Source of the DNA: Neobacillus soli NBRC 102451 | GTDB taxonomy: Bacteria > Bacillota > Bacilli > Bacillales > Cytobacillaceae | Assembly: GCF_001591665.1 (NCBI RefSeq) | Contig: NZ_BCVI01000033.1 | Location: 1-64,000 of the forward strand | Length of the DNA stretch: 64,000 bases | Direction: 5' to 3' | Shown here: positions 58,175-64,000 of the stretch, piece by piece | Layout: each line of letters opens with the position of its first letter | Numbering within the stretch: position 1 is the first letter of the stretch | Position numbers and translations under genes: made by a program | Notes under the pieces: generated by a model | Seen by the model: the letters and a program-made list of their open reading frames with translations, nothing else | Told to the model about the DNA's origin: nothing | The model's database searches: none

Positions 58175-59821
58175 TTATTTAACAGTTATTTTCCGCTTCA
58201 CTACTGTTTTATTTTTGGATTTATCGGTCACCGTGTAAGTTAATGTGTAGGAACCTTTTTTCTTTGTATTCACTTTTCCTGTAATTTTAAGCTTACTAGT
58301 TACATTGCCATCTAGATTATCTCTCGCAGTTACTCCTGTTTTCGGATTAAAGGAAGATTTGTAACGAATGGTTTTATTTTTAGCACCAGAAATGGCTGGC
58401 TTTGTGCTATCGATCGTGATCTTTCTCGTAACTGTTGTCATGTTCTTGGAAGTATCACTGACCGTGTACTTCAATGTATACGTTCCCTTTTTCTTTGTGT
58501 TAACCGTGCCGCTTACCTTTATTTTACTAGTTAAACTGCCATCTACATTGTCTTTCGCAGTCACCCCTGTTTTGGGATTAAATGAAGAATTAAGTGCAAT
58601 GGTTTTATAAGTGGCACCGGAAATGACTGGTTTCACGTTGTCATAGACAGTTATTTTTCTTTTCACACTTGCAACATTACCGGACCAATCAGTTACCGTG
58701 TAAGTGACATCATAAGCGCCTTTTTTCTTTGTATTAACCACACCTGTCACCTTAATAGCACTTGTTAAATCACCGTCCACATTATCCTTCGCTTTCACGC
58801 CTGTTTTTGCGTTAAAAGTGGAATTGAACGGAATGGATTTGCTTGTGGCGCCTGAAATAACTGGTTTCACCTTATCTACTAGCTTCGTAATGTAAGCGGA
58901 AGAGACATAGCCTTTTACTTTTTTGTCAATGGTTTGAACTGGGTACCAGACAAATTGATTTGCAGTAGAATCGTCATCGTCATAGATAAATTCTCCGTTA
59001 ATGGTCAATGCTGTATTTTTAGGCAGGGTACTGACAATCGTAGAACCTGGCTTTGTCCGTAATTTCACACCTTCTGAGGTAGTCATCACTCTGTTTCCAC
59101 TCTTGAACAAATAAGCGGAGTCGTGCCCTTGCTCAGTCAGTGTGTACTCCAGTCTATTAAACTTAATGTTTTCACTGCTTTCGCGATCGTAATCAAAATC
59201 ATTAATGGTAAAAGGGTATTTTGCTAGTTTTGTATCGTCTATATAACTCTCTTTTTCTATTTTAGTAAAAACTTGCTCTTGATAAGCATCCGTATTTCTT
59301 TCCCCGGTCAGCTGGTAAAGGGGGCTGTTCACCGGTTTTGTTCCATTGTATGCCATGACAGGGAAATACCAATTTTCAATAACCTGCCGTCCTGCCCCTT
59401 TAATTTTTGGCAAATCAGTCCGCGAATACATACTACTAAGGACTTCGACACCGGCTTCGATATTATAGATGATATCGTTCTTCAACTTCTCCAACTTTTC
59501 CTGGTCGTCTCCACCTTTATTGGTGAGCTGCATTAGACCGATCCCGCCATCAGGAGAAATTACAGGCTCGCCCGCCTTATTAAATTGTTCCCATGTCCCG
59601 TTTTCCTGTGTAGCCACGGCTTTTACCACTTCAGGCGGTATTTCAGCTGCTAATGCAGCATTCGTAAGTAAGCAGTTCATTTGCTGAAAAGAAGGATTTA
59701 CTTTCGGTTGAATCACAACTGAGCATTGGGTGGGTAACTTCGACTCTGCAGAAGCGTTCCCATAGAACAAACCAACAGTTAAACAGGTTAATATTCCTGC
59801 TTTGAATAAAGGCAGCTTCAT
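58175..59821 (-). CDS. Secreted lytic transglycosylase-like protein with SH3 and DUF5011-like repeats
   Basis: A 548-residue exported cell-wall protein. A signal peptide (1-25, cleaved after NASA) precedes a transglycosylase SLT-like domain (about 45-190) with the likely catalytic E73 in ATQENGTW and the GIGLMQLTN motif. A bacterial SH3 domain (about 240-310, VKLRTKPGSTIVSTLPKN) and three DUF5011-like Ig repeats (about 318-548) follow. The open frame extends 13 codons upstream, but ATG 59821 has GGAG 9 bases before it. It should cut glycan strands of peptidoglycan. The gene is flanked on both sides by copies of the same REP-like composite, and its C-terminal repeats match those of the 32738-34903 product. 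Confidence 0.88.
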   Translation of the reverse strand: MKLPLFKAGILTCLTVGLFYGNASAESKLPTQCSVVIQPKVNPSFQQMNCLLTNAALAAEIPPEVVKAVATQENGTWEQFNKAGEPVISPDGGIGLMQLTNKGGDDQEKLEKLKNDIIYNIEAGVEVLSSMYSRTDLPKIKGAGRQVIENWYFPVMAYNGTKPVNSPLYQLTGERNTDAYQEQVFTKIEKESYIDDTKLAKYPFTINDFDYDRESSENIKFNRLEYTLTEQGHDSAYLFKSGNRVMTTSEGVKLRTKPGSTIVSTLPKNTALTINGEFIYDDDDSTANQFVWYPVQTIDKKVKGYVSSAYITKLVDKVKPVISGATSKSIPFNSTFNAKTGVKAKDNVDGDLTSAIKVTGVVNTKKKGAYDVTYTVTDWSGNVASVKRKITVYDNVKPVISGATYKTIALNSSFNPKTGVTAKDNVDGSLTSKIKVSGTVNTKKKGTYTLKYTVSDTSKNMTTVTRKITIDSTKPAISGAKNKTIRYKSSFNPKTGVTARDNLDGNVTSKLKITGKVNTKKKGSYTLTYTVTDKSKNKTVVKRKITVK

Positions 59822-59876
59822 GTCTGAAGACTCCAATCTATATATCTCTTTTTCTATCATTCTAACATACTACTTA

Positions 59877-59975
59877 GGTGCCTGGCACGCCCCGATATTT
59901 GTCGAATTATAATTATGCGGGATCGGCCCTTTGCAGCCTTATAGCGGTAGGGATTGACCTCTTCCTTTTTTTGTA
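59877..59975 (+). repeat. REP-like element with degenerate hairpin (copy e)
   Basis: Same head (GGTGCCTGGCACGCCCCG), tail (TATTTGTCGAATTATAATTA) and hairpin region as copy d at 58076, but the stem arms have diverged (GGGATCGGCCCT versus AGGGATTGACC). It is in the same orientation as copy d, so the two form direct repeats around the transglycosylase gene. Confidence 0.75.
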
Positions 59976-60033
59976 TAAAAGGATTATAGTTAAAGGTATA
60001 TGTAGTTTTTAAAAGGAAGGGGGAAATTAAGAA

Positions 60034-61047
60034 ATGGCTATATTAGTCACAGGCGGGGCCGGGTATATTGGCAGTCATACTTGTGTTGAACTATTAAACG
60101 CCGGCTATGAAGTAATCATTTTAGATAATTTTTCAAACAGTAAACCTGAATCTTTAAATAGGCTAAAAGAGATTACGGGTAAGGATTTTAAATTTTATGA
60201 GGTTGACCTGCTTGATCGGAAGGGCCTTGAGACTTTGTTTTCTGAAAATCAGATAGAGGCTGTTATCCATTTTGCCGGATTGAAAGCGGTGGGGGAATCG
60301 GTATCCATTCCGCTCCATTATTATCATAATAATATTACGGGGACGCTTATTCTTTGTGATGTCATGAAGAAGCACGGTGTCCATAATCTTGTGTTTAGTT
60401 CGTCAGCAACGGTGTATGGAATGCCGGAACGGGTGCCGATTTCCGAGGATTTCCCGCTAAGTGCGACCAATCCTTATGGCCGGACAAAGCTGATGATAGA
60501 GGAAATTTTGCGGGATTTATATGTAGCAGATAAGAGCTGGAGTATTGCCCTGCTGCGTTATTTTAACCCGATTGGTGCCCATGAAAGCGGCCGAATCGGC
60601 GAGGATCCAAACGGTATTCCGAATAATTTAATGCCGTTTATTACGCAGGTAGCTGTGGGGAAATTGAAGGAACTACAAGTATTTGGCAGTGATTATCCAA
60701 CGGTTGATGGTTCGGGTGTAAGGGATTATATTCATGTCGTTGACCTTGCGCTAGGTCATTTAAAAGCGCTTGAAAAGGTAATGCCCGCTAATGGTGTGGA
60801 AGCCTATAATCTAGGAACGGGTACGGGTTATAGCGTACTGGAGATTGTTTCTGCGTTTGAAACAGCTTCGGGAGTGAATGTTCCTTATAAAATTGTAGAT
60901 AGAAGGCCGGGAGATGTGGCGATTTGCTATGCCGATCCATCGAAGGCGAAGTCGGAACTTGATTGGGCTGCCGAAAGAGGAATTGAGGACATGTGCCGGG
61001 ATTCGTGGAGATGGCAGGAAAAGAATCCGAATGGGTATGGGGAATAA
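60034..61047 (+). CDS. galE: UDP-glucose 4-epimerase
   Basis: A 337-residue extended short-chain dehydrogenase that interconverts UDP-glucose and UDP-galactose with bound NAD. The Rossmann motif is [10 protein letters not shown], the catalytic Y148-x3-K152 pair lies in NPYGRTK, and the serine/threonine of the active site in SSSATVYG. The [15 protein letters not shown] stretch is typical of GalE. ATG 60034 follows AAGGAAGGGGG. Monocistronic. It could supply UDP-galactose for surface glycans, or serve the Leloir route with the GH2 beta-galactosidase at 16987. Confidence 0.95.
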   Translation: MAILVTGGAGYIGSHTCVELLNAGYEVIILDNFSNSKPESLNRLKEITGKDFKFYEVDLLDRKGLETLFSENQIEAVIHFAGLKAVGESVSIPLHYYHNNITGTLILCDVMKKHGVHNLVFSSSATVYGMPERVPISEDFPLSATNPYGRTKLMIEEILRDLYVADKSWSIALLRYFNPIGAHESGRIGEDPNGIPNNLMPFITQVAVGKLKELQVFGSDYPTVDGSGVRDYIHVVDLALGHLKALEKVMPANGVEAYNLGTGTGYSVLEIVSAFETASGVNVPYKIVDRRPGDVAICYADPSKAKSELDWAAERGIEDMCRDSWRWQEKNPNGYGE

Positions 61048-61061
61048 GAAACATTAAATAA

Positions 61062-61115
61062 ACCAAAGAAAGTTACAGGCAGGGGTTTTTATGGACCTGC
61101 CTGTATTTTTCTTTG
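61062..61115. terminator. Terminator after galE
   Basis: ACAGGCAGG (61075) pairs with CCTGCCTGT (61096), and the outer arms CCAAAGAAA and TTTCTTTGG extend the structure. An ATTTTTC tail follows the inner stem. It is convergent-facing and may serve both neighbours. Confidence 0.85.
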
Positions 61116-61210
61116 GCTTTTTGAAAAAACAAACCGAGCACGAAAACAGCCTAAATAAAAAAAGATGGTTGCACCTATGAAACTGCACCCACCAATTGAT
61201 CCTATTAAGT

Positions 61211-62566
61211 CTATCTTACTTTTACTTTAACTGTTTTGGAATTGCCAGAAGAATCTTTGGCTGTGACTGATAGTGAGGTATTCTTCTTTTGAGGTTTAAT
61301 CTTTAGTTTGAAATATCCTTTAGAGTCAGATTTTCCACTCCCTAAAGTCTTACTACCCACTTTCACCGTTACAGAAGCTTTTGCTTCGGTTTTCCCACTT
61401 ACATATTTGCTAGTTTTAGAAACTTTATTTACCGTTAATGTTGACGGGGGCGTTTTATCTGCTACTTTTACGGTTGTAACTTTACTTATATTCTTATTTT
61501 TGTCCGTAGCCGTAAAATACAACTTCGTTCCCGCTTTAAATGGTTTTATAGATAATTTGAAGTTTCCGTATTTATCTACATTAACCGTAGAAAACAATTT
61601 CGTTCCATTTTTAATGGTAATTTTTGAATAAGCTTCAGCTTTACCAGTCATTGATTTATCATTGTCATCTACAGGATTTACTTTTGGTACAGCCGGTGGA
61701 GTCTTATCTAATACTGTTACTGAAGAAGCTTTACTAATATTTCCAGATGAATCTTTAGCGGTAAAATATAACTTAGTCCCCGCTTTAAATGGGGTTGAAA
61801 GGTTCAGTTTAAAATTTCCGGTAGCGTCAGTATTAACCGTTTTGAATGCTGCGGTTCCATTTTTAATGGCTACGGTTGAATTTGCTTCGGCTTTACCAGT
61901 AATTATTTTATCATTATCGTCAACAGGATTGACTTTTGGTGCATCTGGTGCAGTTGTGTCAGCTAGCATACTAGCATAAAGAAAATATTCATCATAGGAA
62001 GCTATTTCGTTAAAATTTGTTGTTGCAGCATAATAGGTTCCGGGACTTACGGGTAAAACCTGGAAAGTTATACCACCATCAGAATCATAATATTCTGGTT
62101 CCACAATCTGTTCATTTGAATCAAATAATCCAAATCCCAAATCAGTATAGTAATCTACTTGATAAAGACCTACCCCAAGAAATAAATATCCGGGTTCGGT
62201 AACCTTAATCTCGAAACTATCAAAATCTCCATCCCTAAACCGATTGTAACTAAAATCCCCAACCATACCTGTTTCCATGGGAAGTGGGTCAGCCATAGTA
62301 AAGAAATCATTAGGTTCCGTTTCTGTTATGTAATTATTTTCAGCTGCAAGTGTACGAAATCCTGAACTTGAAGTTTTGTTGATAATTTTACTAACATCCA
62401 GTTGACTGAACCTTGAATCCCTTCCATTTGAAATACTAACCCTTTTTATTTCTTCAATATTCTTCTTGGCAACAGAAACTGGACTAGCAGCGAAAGTTTT
62501 TGTTGACTGAGAACCTGTTAATAATAAAGTGGCAGTAATTCCAGTGTAAATTAATTTCTTCTTCAA
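61211..62566 (-). CDS. Secreted PPC-domain protein with three Ig-like repeats
   Basis: A 451-residue exported protein. The signal peptide (1-27) ends TFAAS. Residues about 75-205 form a PPC-like beta domain starting ETEPNDFFTMAD. Residues about 210-451 are three Ig-like repeats of the Big_6/OpcA type, the first two beginning with APxxPKVNPVDDNDK and containing ITGKAEANS- and GTKLYFTAKDSSGN-like strands. The C-terminal repeats are very lysine-rich, which may favour binding to teichoic acid or wall. No anchor motif is present. Start TTG 62566 follows AGGAGGAG. Architecture parallels the 32738-34903 product (PPC then Ig). Confidence 0.85.
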   Translation of the reverse strand: MKKKLIYTGITATLLLTGSQSTKTFAASPVSVAKKNIEEIKRVSISNGRDSRFSQLDVSKIINKTSSSGFRTLAAENNYITETEPNDFFTMADPLPMETGMVGDFSYNRFRDGDFDSFEIKVTEPGYLFLGVGLYQVDYYTDLGFGLFDSNEQIVEPEYYDSDGGITFQVLPVSPGTYYAATTNFNEIASYDEYFLYASMLADTTAPDAPKVNPVDDNDKIITGKAEANSTVAIKNGTAAFKTVNTDATGNFKLNLSTPFKAGTKLYFTAKDSSGNISKASSVTVLDKTPPAVPKVNPVDDNDKSMTGKAEAYSKITIKNGTKLFSTVNVDKYGNFKLSIKPFKAGTKLYFTATDKNKNISKVTTVKVADKTPPSTLTVNKVSKTSKYVSGKTEAKASVTVKVGSKTLGSGKSDSKGYFKLKIKPQKKNTSLSVTAKDSSGNSKTVKVKVR

Positions 62567-63007
62567 GCAATCTCCTCCTAAATTCCATTGTTATATCGTG
62601 ATTGTGAGTATATGCCTGTTTTTCCAATAAATACCTAATTATAAAAACGCAACTCTGTTTAGCTAAAAGTCTTACTAGGGAATTTTGCAATCAAGAGTTG
62701 ATGATTTTCCACAATGATTCAAATTTTTTCATATAAGAACGTTACTCAGGAGGATTGTGGGGATGATGGAAAAAATTAAGTTTACATTTTTTCAAGTGAT
62801 AGTTAACATTTTTTCATTCTATGTGCTATAGTTATTTGAGAATATGAAATGATTATGATGTTATCTTAAAATAAAATACGATAGATGTTAATCAGTAGAT
62901 TACTAGAAGTGATTGTTCGTATGGATTTATTAAAAACGCTTGAAAAGGCATTTTCTTTTCTTCATTGGGATGAGAAACTGCTTTTTCCTTTTTAAAAGGA
63001 GGGAAGG
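62567..63007. other. AT-rich divergent intergenic region with a possible 22-residue peptide
   Basis: About 440 bases without a clear gene. AGGAGG followed by ATG 62763 opens a 22-codon frame (start MMEKIKFTFF, end SFYVL, stop 62829) that would encode a hydrophobic peptide; this is weakly supported. An imperfect hairpin between about 62940 and 62994 (GAAAAGGCATTTTCT with AGAAACTGCTTTTTC) ends just before the channel gene's binding site and could be an attenuator. Confidence 0.35.
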
Positions 63008-63664
63008 TTGTGGAAATGGCTTTTCACAACCATTGATATGAGTTTTGTTGGTTTATTTCTTTCGGGAGCTGTTCTTTTTTTAAATAGCCTGATGTTGTTA
63101 GGGAAGGCCGACGGAAAGAGCGTTGGTATCTTTAATCTTTTCGTTGGATCCATTCAGATTATTATTCCCTTTTATTTACTGATTTCTTCGGATCAAAATA
63201 ATTGGGAGCTTTATAATATTGCGGCGATTTTTTTGTTTGGCTTAACCTATTTATATGTCGGCGTCACTTTTTTGAAGGGGCTTGATGGCAGCGGTCTTGG
63301 TTGGTTCTGTTTATGGGTTGCTATCGTTGCGGTCGTTTATACCGTTACATCTATTATTCACTTCCATGATGTTGTTAATGCATTAACATGGGGAATGTGG
63401 GCATTTTTGTGGTCCCTGTTCTTTGTTATCAATACGCTGAAAAAGAACATTGATGAGTATCTTGGTAAAGTAGCGTTTGTCCAGTCGTGGGTAACGCTGA
63501 CCATTCCGGCTTTGCTTTACTTTTTAGGGGTCTGGAATACACCAATTGTCGTGCAAATATGGACCTACGTTTTAATCCTATCATTTGTCTATTTCGCTGT
63601 GAGTTTTGTCAAAACGAGAGTTTCATTTAAAGTGGTGCAGGGATCAAATCCTCGCTCATCATAA
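63008..63664 (+). CDS. AmiS/UreI-family transporter
   Basis: A 218-residue membrane protein with six or seven helices. The segment FVGLFLSGAVLFLNSLMLLGKADGKSVG resembles the N terminus of AmiS/UreI channels, which pass urea or short-chain amides. TTG 63008 follows AAAAGGAGGG; an in-frame ATG at 63038 would give the more usual family N terminus. No urease or amidase gene is adjacent. The gene ends at a strong palindromic terminator. Confidence 0.8.
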   Translation: MWKWLFTTIDMSFVGLFLSGAVLFLNSLMLLGKADGKSVGIFNLFVGSIQIIIPFYLLISSDQNNWELYNIAAIFLFGLTYLYVGVTFLKGLDGSGLGWFCLWVAIVAVVYTVTSIIHFHDVVNALTWGMWAFLWSLFFVINTLKKNIDEYLGKVAFVQSWVTLTIPALLYFLGVWNTPIVVQIWTYVLILSFVYFAVSFVKTRVSFKVVQGSNPRSS

Positions 63665-63671
63665 ATTATCA

Positions 63672-63724
63672 AAAAACGGGTGTCAGGCACTATTTATATT
63701 GGTGCCTGACACCCGTTTTTTTTT
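63672..63724. terminator. Palindromic REP-like bidirectional terminator
   Basis: A 19-bp perfect stem, AAAAACGGGTGTCAGGCAC with its complement, and an 11-base loop are flanked by A and T runs on either side. It carries the same GTGTCAGGCAC core as 31745 and serves both convergent genes. Confidence 0.9.
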
Positions 63725-64000
63725 ACTTTTTATAACCAGCATATTGAAGGATTCCGTCGGCCACATTCGCCATCAGGTTCTTGAGGTAAACGGGGTCTGA
63801 GAGGTTTCTATCCTCATTTGGGTTGCTCATGAATCCCATTTCCACGAGGGTAGTGGGGACCTTGGACCAGTTGAATCCCGAGAGATCTCCCCTGTAGGAA
63901 ATCCCGTTTACTTTTACAGCGGGATTTTTACTCGTTTCATCAAGAATAGATTGAGATGCTTTTAAGCTATCTTCGAAAATAGCCTTTGTGTACGGGCTGT
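63723..64000 (-). CDS. N-acetylmuramoyl-L-alanine amidase, C-terminal end only
   Basis: The last 91-92 codons of a minus-strand gene whose start lies beyond the window. The translation contains RGDLSGFNWSKVPTTLVEMG followed by FMSNPNED and ends ILQYAGYKK. This is the end of an Amidase_3 (CwlC/AmiC-type) domain, with the catalytic glutamate in LVEMGFMSN. It is a zinc enzyme that cuts the amide between muramic acid and peptide in peptidoglycan. The N-terminal domains and its localisation signal cannot be seen. Confidence 0.88.
   Translation of the reverse strand, partial: SPYTKAIFEDSLKASQSILDETSKNPAVKVNGISYRGDLSGFNWSKVPTTLVEMGFMSNPNEDRNLSDPVYLKNLMANVADGILQYAGYKK

Overview
The window looks like chromosomal DNA of a low-GC, endospore-forming Bacillaceae species (Bacillus/Neobacillus-like). 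Grounds: strong AGGAGG-type ribosome binding sites with many TTG/GTG starts, sigma-A promoters, a sigma-G-type promoter, glnQHMP in Bacillus order, a sortase-anchored surface protein, and Bacillaceae-type dispersed repeats. No rRNA, tRNA, CRISPR array, prophage or intact transposase was seen. The species assignment is inference.

1-25 kb is a glycoside-utilisation island. A GH38 alpha-mannosidase (125-3238) converges on a three-gene minus-strand operon (ThuA protein, Gfo/Idh/MocA dehydrogenase, TIM-barrel sugar isomerase). Divergent from this runs an LplABC-type ABC importer with a YesM/YesN-like two-component system (6257-13273). Next come a GH1 glycosidase, a BglK-like ROK kinase, a GmuE-like fructokinase and a GH2 beta-galactosidase (13691-20148), a heterodimeric ABC exporter (20322-23905) and mannose-6-phosphate isomerase (24030-24974). 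The simplest reading is import of unphosphorylated oligosaccharide, phosphorylation in the cytoplasm, cleavage, and entry into glycolysis.

25-35 kb is mixed: a CBO0543-family membrane protein, a DUF3231 protein behind a sigma-G-like promoter, a MarR/MMPL efflux pair with a likely operator, an azoreductase, small unknown proteins, and a secreted protein ending in DUF5011-like Ig repeats.

35.7-49.5 kb is nitrogen metabolism: glnQHMP, then a sigma-54 activator divergent from a histidine-utilisation cluster (hutU, permease, hutI, an M20 hydrolase, hutH). The cluster starts at a near-perfect -24/-12 promoter. It has no hutP or hutG; the M20 hydrolase sits where hutG would be expected. A DMT-family exporter follows.

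49.6-58 kb is the most striking part: a class I cyclic-di-GMP riboswitch, remains of a short secreted-protein gene, a 2286-residue cadherin-repeat protein with an LPKTA anchor, and a membrane GGDEF diguanylate cyclase. Second messenger, sensor RNA and giant surface adhesin are side by side.

58-64 kb carries a lytic transglycosylase/SH3/DUF5011 protein between two copies of a ~100-bp repeat, galE, a secreted PPC/Ig-repeat protein, an AmiS/UreI-family channel and the end of a cell-wall amidase gene. Seven palindromic REP-like elements are scattered from 27 to 63.7 kb.
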